This document shows, one piece after another, positions 24,572 through 35,902 of a stretch of DNA of 64,000 bases; within the stretch, counting starts at the first letter, position 1, and every line of letters begins with the position of its first letter. The notes under the pieces were generated by a model that saw nothing but the letters and a program-made list of their open reading frames with translations, was not told the origin of the DNA and did not search any database. The stretch covers positions 472,001-536,000 of the forward strand of contig NC_090121.1 in the NCBI RefSeq assembly GCF_023973825.1, in the 5' to 3' direction. The position numbers were made by a program, and so were the translations under genes. Source of the DNA: Plasmodium brasilianum. Its lineage: Eukaryota; Apicomplexa; Aconoidasida; Haemosporida; Plasmodiidae.

Positions 24572-26184
24572 TCACAAGTACAAACCCTCCGGGATGTTTC
24601 CCTTCTTCTGGAATAGTGCCTTATCCCTGGCCTTTCGTAAGTCTACTTGTGTAATTTTCATTCTCCTCTCTCTTAAGGCTAACAAACCTGCTTCAGTACA
24701 TATAGCCTTAATATCTGCACCTGATAGTTCATCTTTTGACATAACAAATTCTTCCAAATCTACATCTGGGGACATGGTCATTTTACTTGTATGAATTTGA
24801 AAAATTCTTCTTTTCGTTTTGGTATCAGGGTTTGGAAGTTGTATTTTTCTATCTATTCTACCTGGTCTAATAAGAGCTGGATCTAACGAATCGATTCTGT
24901 TTGTTGCCATAATAACTTTAACATCCCCTCTTGAATCAAAACCATCTAACTGATTTAATAATTCTAACATTGTCCTTTGAATTTCTCTTTCTCCTCCACT
25001 AGTTGCTTCATATCTTTTAGTACCAACTGCATCAATTTCATCTATAAAAACAATAGATGGTGCATGGTCTTCAGCAACTTTGAACATTTCTCTAACTAAC
25101 TTAGGTCCATCTCCTAAATATTTTTGTATTAATTCTGAACCAACTACCCTTAAAAACGTAGCTGAGGTTTCATTTGCCACAGCTTTGGCTAACAGAGTTT
25201 TTCCTGTACCTGGGGGTCCATATAATATTACTCCCTTGGGGGGTTTAATACCAATATCTTCATACAATTCTGGATGAGTTAAAGGTAATTCAACAGCTTC
25301 TTTAATTTCTTGTATTTGTGACTCTAACCCTCCAATATCTGCATATGATTCTAAAGGAGCCTTTTCTACTTTCATAACTGATACTAATGGATCAACCTCA
25401 TCTAATAATATACCAACTACACTATTAGTTTTATTATTTAATAAAACTGAACAACCTGGTTCTAATAAATCTTTATCTACAAATGATAAAATATTTACAT
25501 AGCATTCAGGACCTACTGAAGTAGCTATAATTCCATGATTTTCATCTATTAGCTCTTCCAACGTACCAACACTCATAGGGGACCCTCTTAAATCATCTAT
25601 TTTTAATTTTACATAATTTTTATCATCAGTAGTTTTTATCTGTTCTTGATTTGTTATAAATTCTTCTTCTAATAACAAATAATCTTTTATCCTCTCTAAT
25701 TTCAGTAATTTTAATCTACACTTAGTATTAGGTGTAACGTTAGGTAATTTAGAATGTCCCGGAGCTCCTTTTTTTTTTTTTTTTCTTTTTCCTATATGTG
25801 AAGGTGGAGCACTTTCAAGTTTTTTCTTCTCCTTGTCCTTTCCTTTATCTTTGTCGTCTTTTTTACCTAGATGGAGAGAATAAAAAATAATATTAAAATA
25901 ATAAAATAAATAAAAATAGCTAGAATATAAAACAAACACTTTTGTATTTACATGCACAAAAAAAACCTTCATTATGCTTCAACTATTCAGTACTTAGCAA
26001 TTTACTTACAACAATAATGTTGTACCGAATTTTACTTATGTACAACCCTTATGTACATATAAATAAATTAATATCATCATATATATGATATGCCATCTTT
26101 TTATTAACACAATTTAAAATTAAATCTTAAATTACCCAAAAATCCGTAAGGGTTATTGTTCATACCTCCTTGCGCATTTCCCAT
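24572..26184 (-). CDS. RPT2: 26S proteasome regulatory subunit 4, AAA+ ATPase RPT2
   Basis: Two exons: 26166-26184 (19 nt, MGNAQG plus one base) and 24572-25866, joined at a GTATGA...CTAG intron of 299 bp to give 437 aa, close to the roughly 440 aa of human PSMC1. The join gives [15 protein letters not shown], which matches the conserved MG start that is N-myristoylated on RPT2 in other eukaryotes. Visible motifs: an N-terminal Lys-rich tail, coiled coil near [18 protein letters not shown]-region [11 protein letters not shown], Walker A GPPGTGKT (about residue 222), Walker [12 protein letters not shown] with RPGRIDRK arginine fingers, and C-terminal GLYL, an HbYX motif for docking into the 20S alpha ring. 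It unfolds substrates and opens the 20S gate. The frame continues open into the intron upstream, so a naive single-exon call would start wrongly. Confidence 0.96.
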
Positions 26185-26245
26185 TCTTATTTTTCGTATT
26201 TATTCAAACGTAAAGGCACATGTGCATTTATATCAACATGTAAAA

Positions 26246-26323
<78 letters not shown>

Positions 26324-26799
26324 TTATTTATTTATTTACACCTGTGTATATATGTATACATACGTATGTACGTCCTGTACTATTCTCGGCTTGCCTTTTT
26401 CTTCTTTTCAGCTAATATATATGTATATATGGATTTTTTTGCAAAATATAAGCAACGTATTTTTATATGAATATTCATAAATACTATTCTTATAATCCTT
26501 ATTTTGATATACAAAAACCTATTTTGTTGAATAATGCTGGTTAATTTGTAGCCTTTTTATTCGTTTTTATCTTATACATTATTTAATATGTTGCTCTTTT
26601 GAGTATTTCCTATTATTTTCTGGATTAATAATTTTCTTCGCATTATTTAGCCAAAAAATTTTTTTTGTTTTTTTTTATTACTCACACATTTTGTTTTTTA
26701 TTTATTTGCAGTATTATAGAGCCAACAAGGGCAAAAATACTATGTACAGTTAGCAACGTTCGTACTTACTCATATATTGCGGTATAAAATTGTACATAA

Positions 26800-26830
<31 letters not shown>

Positions 26831-27386
26831 CATACATAAATATGGAAAAAAGGATTAATTTTTTTTTTATATGCTCAAATGAGGAGAGAAAAAAATCCAA
26901 TTGAGATTAGTAAAAAATTATTTTTACTTGATCACATCCAAAAGAAAAAATAAGGAAAAAGAAAATGGCAAAAGTTTGTTATTAACCAAAATGTATACAT
27001 ATGTAATACATATATTTTATATATATACTTATATTTATACATATATATAGAATGTACATATAATATACATATGCATATGTGCACACAAATTTATGTGACA
27101 CGTGTATTTATATCTTCTATTAAATTAGTACCCAAACAAAAAAAAAAAAAAAAAAATAGTTATCGGGACATTATCGTTATTTCATTAAATCTTTAATATT
27201 GTTTACGGCAGAGGAAATTGTAAGTTTAATTTTCAACCTCTCCCCATAAACATTCGCGTGCAAATATATACATACTTTTAACATACATTTATATATACAT
27301 TTATACGTATATTTATATAAACCGTATGTGTACTTGTATGTGTTTTCTTATAATTTTATATGTTTCTGTGTATGTTTGTGTATACG

Positions 27387-27431
<45 letters not shown>

Positions 27432-29215
27432 CGTATTTATGTATATATTTATTACATACTTATGTACCATTTATGTTTATATATATACATACATATATAC
27501 GTGACAAAAGTAACTTATGCCTTACAGTAAGTAGTTGTTCTCTTATCCTTTTTTTTTTATTGGTCATTTATATTTTAAAATGTTTTAAAGCGCATATTGT
27601 ACGTAAATGTTAGTTTAAGATATTCAAATACACGTACATATATATATATTTATATATGCATGTGCATATATACATTGTATATTTGTTTATAATGCGAACA
27701 CGTTCGTCTTTCTTTTATTTGCCCAGTCAACTAAATGGACTTGTAAAAATAATATGTTCATTGCAATTTATTTGCTAGTATTTAAAGCATGAACTGCCAG
27801 AACAAAATTTGTGTGTCGTACATTTAATTATGTATATTTTTATTAACTTTTACATTTACTAATTTAACCGTACTTATTTAATTGCTACTAGTACATTATT
27901 TATTTTATTTCATTTTATTTTACGTCTATTGTATTTCTATTTTACTTCATCTCATTTAGTATTATTTTGTTTCATTTAATTTTTTTTGTTTTACTTAAAT
28001 TGCATATTTGTAATTTTTTTCTCTCAGAGGAACATCAAGAGAGACCAACTTATTATTATAGTAAATTCACATAAAACATATGAGACACACTGCCAGTGTT
28101 ACGACATTTTTTTATGTTTGTATTAATGTGTAATTTGTTACCCTTCGTCGTATGGAAAGAGTATTCTTTTTTCAATCCTTATACATATAAACACATATAT
28201 ATATATGTATATGTGTTTATATGTGTGCCTATATATGTGTATACACTTGGAAAAGATATAAAAATAAAAAGAATGACATACAGAAAGTTTTCGCATTAGC
28301 TAATGAATGTATGTGTACATGTATAAGTTTCTATATATTTGTATTCCCCCTCATCATTTGACAATTTTTGTTCTTGTGTTATATGAAATATGTTGAAAAT
28401 TGAGAAAAACATTTTTTTAACTATTTAATGTTGTCCTTTTTAAAAAAAAAAAAAAAAATATTTGTTGAGACTTAACTACAAAATTATATAGTAAGAAAAG
28501 CTTATATTTATAAATTTACCGTGGAAATAAAAATAGTAATGCAAGAGAAGCTTTTGTAAATATAAATAATAAGTGGAACATAATGGAAAACAATTAGTAT
28601 ATAGGATAATGACACGTAAAAAATTATAGAAGAATTTATATATAAATCAAGTAACAAGTAGATGGCACCTAGTGCTTACTATATATTTATATGTTTATAT
28701 ATTTGTTTTATTTTTTTGTTATTATAGATGATTAATTATGAGTTTAATTGTTTTTTTTTTTTTTTTTAATTGGTGTACAAATTTTAAGTATAATTTATTT
28801 TTTAATCATTTTATATTTATTCGTTTTATGTTTATCCATTTTTTATTTATTTGTTTTATGTTTATCCATTTTTTATTTATTCATTTTATGTATATTTAAT
28901 TTATGTATATTCATTTTATGTATATTTATTTTATGTATATTCATTTTATGTATATTCATTTTATGTATATTCATTTTATGTATATTCATTTTTTATTTTA
29001 TTTTACTTTGTTTTATTTTTGAAGTGCATTTTTGTGGAATTAAATGGAAAACATAAGTATACTTTTGTAAACTTACGGCTTATGTTATTTTTCAATTTAC
29101 TATTTTATATTCCTTTATTTTGTAATCTACCGTTTCCCATTTTTTCATGTTACATTTTATATGTCCATTTTACGCGTATACTTAAGCGCACGTTTGTGAG
29201 TATATGCACATCTAT

Positions 29216-29260
<45 letters not shown>

Positions 29261-29651
29261 AGCACACGCCTTGACATGTTCTTTATTGCGTTTGTTCGCA
29301 TTTCTATGCGTACCTTTATCCATTTATCGTTCATTGTACATTTTTTTTAAAATAAAATAGCTGTAATTTTTTATTAACCAAAAAGAGGGAAATTTTAATG
29401 TGTAATAATTTGCTCATGTAATGCCTACGTATATATATGCGTATGTGTAATTGTACGTATGGGTAAGTGTACGTATGAGTATGCGTACGTGTGTGTATGT
29501 TCACGTATACGTATGCATATTTATGTATGTTCGCATATGTTCGCGTATGAGTATATGTATGCGTGTGCAAACGTCGTGAGTCTGCTATGCTGACACTTGG
29601 AGCCCTCCCCCCAAATTTTTCTTTCTTTTTTTTTTTTTTACGGAAAATAAA
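26185..29651. other. large bidirectional upstream region between RPT2 and GPHR-like gene
   Basis: About 3.5 kb between divergent genes, expected to hold both promoters. It contains a (TA)n run of about 66 bp at 26254-26319, others near 27389-27431 and 29219-29256, a 15-bp repeat at 28860-28990, and alternating TACG/TATG purine-pyrimidine sequence at 29420-29575. I see no gene; the Phe/Ile/Tyr-rich frames come from repeats. Confidence 0.75.
28806..28992. repeat. 15-bp minisatellite (TTCATTTTATGTATA type)
   Basis: Tandem, slightly degenerate copies of a TTCATTTTATGTATA unit preceded by longer TTTATTCGTTTTATGTTTATCCAT relatives. Located about 0.7-0.85 kb upstream of the GPHR-like gene. Confidence 0.85.
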
Positions 29652-32600
29652 ATGAAAATAAGATTGCTGTGTGAAATAATATCTATGATTTTGCTACATG
29701 TAATATTTTATAAGGTGTCCATTTATTATTTATTGAGGTATTTAGACATTTTAAATCATTCGAATAAATTTAATAAAAATATTTTTTTTATAACTTTTTT
29801 AGTTTGTATGTCAATATTTTCACTTTTTTTATTTGAGTTATCAAATGTAGTATCGAATGTTATAATAGCCTATGTATGGCATATAGACATATGCATTTTA
29901 GTATGTGTGTTATATATAGTTATTCCAGTAGAGTTTATAAATACTATATTTGATTCAAACAACTATAAAGAAATAATATCGCCAGAGTTTTATTCTCATT
30001 CACATATTAAGTTGATAAAGAAGTATTACATGAAAATAAGTAGGATATACAAACACCAAAATGGAATTAGTAAAAAAATAAAAAAGCATTTATTCCTTTT
30101 TCGAAGTATTATATTTTTATCTTTTCTTTGGTTAAGTGTAGGAGCATTAAAAAATATGATTTATAAAAAAAACTACAACTATGTAATTGCAGGTGATAAT
30201 TCTATAAACATTAGAAAATATATATTATACAATAAACATGGGGAAAAACATGATCAGAATAAATATTTCTACAAAACAGTTTTCTTTTTTTTTGAAAAAG
30301 AACATAAATGCTACAATTACTATTTAAATAACTCGGATGAAGAATATAAAAAGGACAAGAAACAAAATTTTCAAAATTATTTTTATCAAATGTATCACAT
30401 TCTTTATATCGTTATTTTTATTTTAATCAATCGATTTTTATTACTTTACAAATTTGTTATTAGAGAGTTACTAATAAATATATGTGCACTAGGAGTGACA
30501 ACAAATTCTATAGTTGCTGGTATATCATCCCTTTATTTTATATATGACTACATTATTACCTTTATTTATTATTTACAAATACCAAAAATACAAATACAGA
30601 TATATAATATTGAAGAGAGGATTTTAATAAATTTCACAAATTATATGTTTAAAAAGGAAGAACTGAAAAAGTTACAGAGTAATATTAATATTCATTCGAG
30701 TCCATTTTTATATGAGCCAAAAAGGAGTGCTTACTACATTGGGGAGGGCGAGAAGAACAAGCTAAAGTCATTGGAAGAGGGTATTGAAGAGAAGGAAGGG
30801 AAAGAGGTGAACAATGTGAAGGAAGCAAAAGGAGCGAAGGAAGCACAAGAAGGGTTAGTAGAGAAAGCACAAATAGGAACAGGGGAACGACGGAACGGAG
30901 GAGTAAACGCACAAAAAATATCCGCAAATAAGCGAAGGAAAAGAAGTAATTCCTTAAAGAAAGCGTCTCTCCTTGTAAGTTTCACGAACAGATTAAAAAG
31001 TATGTGCACATTTAAAAATAATAATTTATTAAATTATGGAGGAAGTAGACAAATCACTTGTAATGATACTGCTATTTATGAGGAAAAACAGAAATATTTA
31101 AATTCGTCAAAAAAAAAATACCTTAAACGAAGTTCACATAATAATGAACAAGTAAAAAATAAAAAAAAAAATGGAAATTTTAGTGACCATGAATCTACTG
31201 TAATTAATTATTTTTATAAAAATATAAGTAAAAGTAATACGAACAATTTAAAAAGATCAAATAGTTGTCCACTCTCCTTTTCTGAAAATATTTTTTCTTC
31301 TTCTGAAGAGGATGAAATGAGTGGAGATATAAGTGAAGAACAGAGGTTAAAACCGCCGAGGAAATACAAATCATTACATAATACAGCTTTCGACAAACCT
31401 ATTAAGTCCAAAAGTAAAAGCAATAAAAACATGACTGCCACCCCTTTGAATCGTAATTATTACTCCATTTACAGCTGTTACGATAGTTTGAATAAGAAGA
31501 AAAGAAAAAAAAGGAAAAAAAAATCAAATGAAAAAAAATTAAATGAAAAAAATGAAAAAAAATCAGATGAAAAAAATGAAAAAAAATCAAATGAAAAAAA
31601 TGAAAAAAAATCAGATGAAAAAAATGAAAAAAAATCAGATGAAAAAAATGAAAAAAAATCAAATGAAAAAAAGGATAAAAAAGCAAATGAAAAAATGACA
31701 AATCGAAATATCGAAAACAACAATATATCTAAAAAAATTTTATTCAAGAGTGTAAGTTTCCCCATGAATAATTTCCCCAAAACAATGCAGAATAATGCAC
31801 ACAAAAAAAAAAGAAAAATAGAGAGTGTCCAGTTTTTATATGAACTCGAGAAAAATTTACATTTAAAAAATGTAAATTCTTTTGACAATGATGTGGACTA
31901 TGACAATGGGGGTAACAGTGATGATGAAAACGATAGTGGTTATAAAAACGATAGTGGTTATAAAAACAATAGTGGTTATAAAAACGACAGTGGTTATAAA
32001 AACGACAGTGGTTATAAAAACAGTAATGACTGTAAAAGTGATAGTGGTTATGAAGACAACAGTGATTACGATGATGCAAATAGTTATGACGACGAAATGG
32101 CGAAGGTATTTAGTGAACGTTGCAGTAGCCATCCTATTAATGATGAAACTAAAACTTTGTACGAAACAAGTAATAACGAAATAAGGAAAATACAGAATAT
32201 AGAAAATTATAATAAACTTAAAAAAGAAATTGAAGATATTGTTTATACAAATACAAGTATGTATTATTCATTGAATGCTATACTAAGTAGAAAATTTGAA
32301 ATTCAAAAGAATACAAAATGCCTATTCGGTAAAATTAATGTCTTTTTAAATTCTGTTATGTTCCTTACAGTAATTTATAAAATTATAATGTCCACTTTAA
32401 ATATAATATTTACAAGGATACATATGAGAGATCCAATTTCTAAAATTATTGAAAAAATATGTATATTTTTTAATATCAGATATAACACAGCTATTATGTA
32501 TGCACCATATATATCCTTAATATATATATCTTATATTGTAGCAATAAATATGAAAAAGTTTCTACAACAGGTTATTCAAATTTCTACCTACTTTTCATTT

Positions 32601-32849
32601 TATTTTAAACTTTTTTCAAATATGTGGATTCTTTTAATTTCAGAACTTATGGGTCTATATTTTATTACTAATTCTTTAATCTTAACGTCTTACCTACCCG
32701 TAAATTACAATCATATTATGAACTTTGTTATAAGAAATAATTATGACTATAATGTTTTCCAGTTGCATTCTGATTATGTTTTTATTTCATCCTTTGCGAC
32801 CACGTTAATGTTTTGTGCCTTATACATGACATATTTTTATTTTTACTAG
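29652..32849 (+). CDS. Golgi pH regulator (GPHR/GPR89)-like multi-spanning membrane protein
   Basis: A single-exon 1,065-aa protein. Hydrophobic segments occur at about residues 5-28, 44-65, 70-98, 148-172, 247-268 and 275-308, and again at about 896-920, 943-966, 985-1016 and 1040-1065. The two halves match GPHR family blocks: ICALGVTTNSIVAGISSLYF corresponds to the GVTLMALLSGFGAVN region, followed by the ALERRL-like IEERILINF stretch. In the C-terminal half, KIIMSTLNIIFTR and ELMGLYFITNSLIL correspond to the family's KIFMATINIVFDR and QIMGMYFVSSVLLI blocks. Family members are about 450 aa; the excess is a charged low-complexity cytosolic insert (about 350-860) in the central loop. GPHR proteins act as Golgi anion channels that support acidification; plant relatives were proposed as GPCR-type G proteins. 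Family assignment is firm, exact function inferred. Confidence 0.85.
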   Translation: MKIRLLCEIISMILLHVIFYKVSIYYLLRYLDILNHSNKFNKNIFFITFLVCMSIFSLFLFELSNVVSNVIIAYVWHIDICILVCVLYIVIPVEFINTIFDSNNYKEIISPEFYSHSHIKLIKKYYMKISRIYKHQNGISKKIKKHLFLFRSIIFLSFLWLSVGALKNMIYKKNYNYVIAGDNSINIRKYILYNKHGEKHDQNKYFYKTVFFFFEKEHKCYNYYLNNSDEEYKKDKKQNFQNYFYQMYHILYIVIFILINRFLLLYKFVIRELLINICALGVTTNSIVAGISSLYFIYDYIITFIYYLQIPKIQIQIYNIEERILINFTNYMFKKEELKKLQSNINIHSSPFLYEPKRSAYYIGEGEKNKLKSLEEGIEEKEGKEVNNVKEAKGAKEAQEGLVEKAQIGTGERRNGGVNAQKISANKRRKRSNSLKKASLLVSFTNRLKSMCTFKNNNLLNYGGSRQITCNDTAIYEEKQKYLNSSKKKYLKRSSHNNEQVKNKKKNGNFSDHESTVINYFYKNISKSNTNNLKRSNSCPLSFSENIFSSSEEDEMSGDISEEQRLKPPRKYKSLHNTAFDKPIKSKSKSNKNMTATPLNRNYYSIYSCYDSLNKKKRKKRKKKSNEKKLNEKNEKKSDEKNEKKSNEKNEKKSDEKNEKKSDEKNEKKSNEKKDKKANEKMTNRNIENNNISKKILFKSVSFPMNNFPKTMQNNAHKKKRKIESVQFLYELEKNLHLKNVNSFDNDVDYDNGGNSDDENDSGYKNDSGYKNNSGYKNDSGYKNDSGYKNSNDCKSDSGYEDNSDYDDANSYDDEMAKVFSERCSSHPINDETKTLYETSNNEIRKIQNIENYNKLKKEIEDIVYTNTSMYYSLNAILSRKFEIQKNTKCLFGKINVFLNSVMFLTVIYKIIMSTLNIIFTRIHMRDPISKIIEKICIFFNIRYNTAIMYAPYISLIYISYIVAINMKKFLQQVIQISTYFSFYFKLFSNMWILLISELMGLYFITNSLILTSYLPVNYNHIMNFVIRNNYDYNVFQLHSDYVFISSFATTLMFCALYMTYFYFY
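31518..31692 (+). repeat. 24-bp repeat coding for KKS(N/D)EKNE inside GPHR-like gene
   Basis: About six in-frame copies of AAATCAGATGAAAAAAATGAAAAA and the AAATCAAAT variant, giving a Lys/Glu-rich stretch in the central loop insert. Confidence 0.92.
31929..32057 (+). repeat. 18-bp repeat coding for DSGYKN inside GPHR-like gene
   Basis: Six to seven copies of GATAGTGGTTATAAAAAC and variants (AAT AGT, GAC AGT), an acidic and Tyr-rich stretch with repeated S/T-adjacent acidic residues that would suit casein kinase phosphorylation. Confidence 0.92.
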
Positions 32850-33329
32850 CGTGTTACGAATTTGAGCTACCTTTTCATGGTACCTTTTTTTTTTTTTTTT
32901 TATCGTAAAATTCATATTGCATTATTTTGAATTGATGGTATATATATATATATATATGTATATCCCGCACTCCCCCTGTTATTAATTATTTTTAATATGC
33001 GTAAAAGGAAAATGGCGAATACTTTGCCTTTATCCTTTTTCTTCATCATTATATGTTTTATATACATATATAGTTTCATGCATATATGTAGAATACTATA
33101 TATTCATAAATATGAGCCCACTTCACATTTTTGTCTATCCTTATAATTCATTAATTTATATTTGGTCTCATATAAAACACTCTTTTCATTTTATTATTTT
33201 TTAGTTGAATTTTGTGTTTATTCTTTTTTCATTCCTCCTTTTTTTTTAATTAACCTTTTATGTGAAGCAAGTGCACATGTGTAAGATTACATGCACGGGT
33301 ATATATACGTGCGTGTAAATAAATAAACC

Positions 33330-33360
<31 letters not shown>

Positions 33361-34373
33361 CCATTTGACGAAACTTTTATATGTTAAAATTACAAAGAAT
33401 TATAGCAATGCTTTACAAGGAAAGGAAACGCGTAAAGCAAAATACGCACCGTGCGTGATACCATATGGTGCTATATTTTTTATTTTTTTTTTTTAATGTA
33501 GTTGAAATGAGAAAAACTCCCCTTTTCAATTTAAGGATGTTGTGTTACTCTTAGCAGTGACTACTACAAAATTAGTAACATGCATGTGTATATTATTTTC
33601 CTTTTTTTAAAAAAATTTGTTTGGGGCTAATTTTTTAAACCCCTAATTTATATGAGCAATCCCTCTGTAACTTATGTGGGATACTAGCAAAAATAAGTAT
33701 ACTTGACCATCGCTACGAATGTGTTTAAGAATTTTTTTTTTAATTTTTTATCTAAAATAGTGTTATAACAAAATGGGGAAAAAACGTTATATCGTACTCC
33801 ATTTCCTTCTTTAATTCTCACTGTTTTAGTTGTGCCTTTTCTGTTTTTTCTGTTTTTTGTCTTTTTTTTTTTTTTACATAACGAAGTTGTAATACGTAAA
33901 ATAGAAATATTCGAGAAACTACTATTTTATTACTTTCATGTGTTGTCGTACTCATCTGCGGGATGTAGTTCACAAGCATATGTAGGCATTCATATGTACC
34001 CCCATTCACAAATGTGAACATTAATACATAGACATATATATATATATATATATATTTAGAGTAATAGAGACCACGCAAAACATGCAAGAATATGAACAGA
34101 ACTGCTCCTTTTGAACATTTTAGGCTATTTTTCGTTTTTTTTATGTTTTTTTTTTTTATCTCGTATATTTATCTGCTATCTTTTGAGGTTAAGTTTTTTA
34201 CTTTAACTAAAAATTGCTGTTTTAAATGAAAAAAAGATAAGAAAAAAAAAGTAGTCTTTTTTATTAGTTTTTCTCAAAGACGATTTCAGACTTTTATTTT
34301 CAAGAGTTCTTAATTTTGTTGTATATATTTACATGTTCCTTTTGTAAGACAGTAATTTTTTTGTTTCCTCGAA

Positions 34374-34407
<34 letters not shown>

Positions 34408-35902
34408 CGCACTTCTGAGTTACTGAAGTTTTGCCTTATACATTTAATATATAATTAGTGTATATATTTATTTTGCGAATATATAAAAATGCAAAAGCGT
34501 ACATATATGTTCAGATTTATTTTACGTAAACATTTGTATGCATTAAAAAATGATGCTTAAAAATGTGTGTGCTGCTTTTATAAAAATGCAGTTTTTTTCT
34601 TCATAGGAAACACGTTTGATTTTTCATTACAACGAATATTAAACTTAGCATAAACATAATTTTTGCTCCAAAAAATTTAATACTAAAAAAAGCTCAACTT
34701 TTAAAATGGAATATTGCATACATTACTTCGCTTATATACTATTAAAAGGGTTAAAGGTATTTTGTTTTTTTTTCTCATTTTATTTTTTTTATTTATTCAT
34801 TTTTTTCTTACTTATTTTATTTTATTTTATTATTTTTTTTTCTTTTAGTGTCATAATATGAACCTTTTTAAAAACTATCTCGTCCCGTTATTCTTACAAC
34901 TAATTTACGAGTTTTTACAACGTTTCGGGCTCAAAAGTATCAAAATTAAATGAGCACGTATAAAAAAAGGGCTTTTTTTAGTCTCATATTTGATCCGAAT
35001 TTTTTTTTTTCCTTAACTTTTTTGGTTGTTCAAATGTGCACACATATATACATATATATATATACAAATAATGTGTAAGTGTTTTTGTATTTACACACTT
35101 AAATATTTATGTACACATAATATATATATATATTTTTTTTTTTTTCTTCAATTTGTGTAGTTATATATTTTAAAAAAAAACATTTGTTTGCTTTTTGCAT
35201 TTTATCATTTTTTTTAGTAACATTTTAATTCATTTTGTCCTTTTATAAGAATTAAAAAGTATTTTAATAGGTATACATATGTATAAACATATATATTCTC
35301 ATGCACACGTATATGTGTATATATATGTATATATACTCTTATGTACACATACAATTTCTTAAAATTTAATAGGACATATTCTTTCCTTTTTAATATATAG
35401 CTTAGCTATACTCATTTTTTATTAGATTTTTGTTTGTTGTCATTATCTTGGCAGTTTTTATAAAATTATCTTCCGTAAGTACTTTTTTTCATATTAAGGA
35501 ATTATTTTGAACATTTTGTGAGCTTACATTTTGTTTTGTAGTATGTTGATAATCACTTTTTTTTTTTTCTGTTTTTTTTTTTTTTTTTTTGCAATTTTTT
35601 TTTGAGTATTTTACGTATATCTGACAGTGTGTACTTGTCCGTGAAAATTTACCCTAATCCTTTTTTTCCCTTACATGTATAAACGTACGTATGTGTATAT
35701 ACTCGATTACAAACATATATAGACACTCTTGCTTGCTAACATACAAGGGCATATTCCTTTGTCAGCATACATAAACATACTCCTCTGTCAGTATACATAA
35801 ACATACTCCTCTGTCAGTATACATAAATATACCCCTCTATCAATATACATAAACACAATTCTTTGCCAGCATACCAATACATAAACCCAGTGCATACACA
35901 AA
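32850..35902. other. intergenic region between GPHR-like and CCCH genes
   Basis: About 3 kb; 3' flank of the GPHR-like gene and upstream region of the zinc-finger gene. It holds poly-T and poly-A runs (A26-class near 34378-34405), (TA)n at 33330-33354 and 34037-34056, and a 26-bp repeat directly before the next start codon. No gene is seen. Confidence 0.75.
35750..35880 (+). repeat. 26-bp tandem repeat in the leader of the CCCH gene
   Basis: Four to five copies of CTCCTCTGTCAGTATACATAAACATA with increasing divergence toward the start codon, ending about 20 bp before ATG 35903. It probably lies in the 5' UTR or core promoter. Confidence 0.88.
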
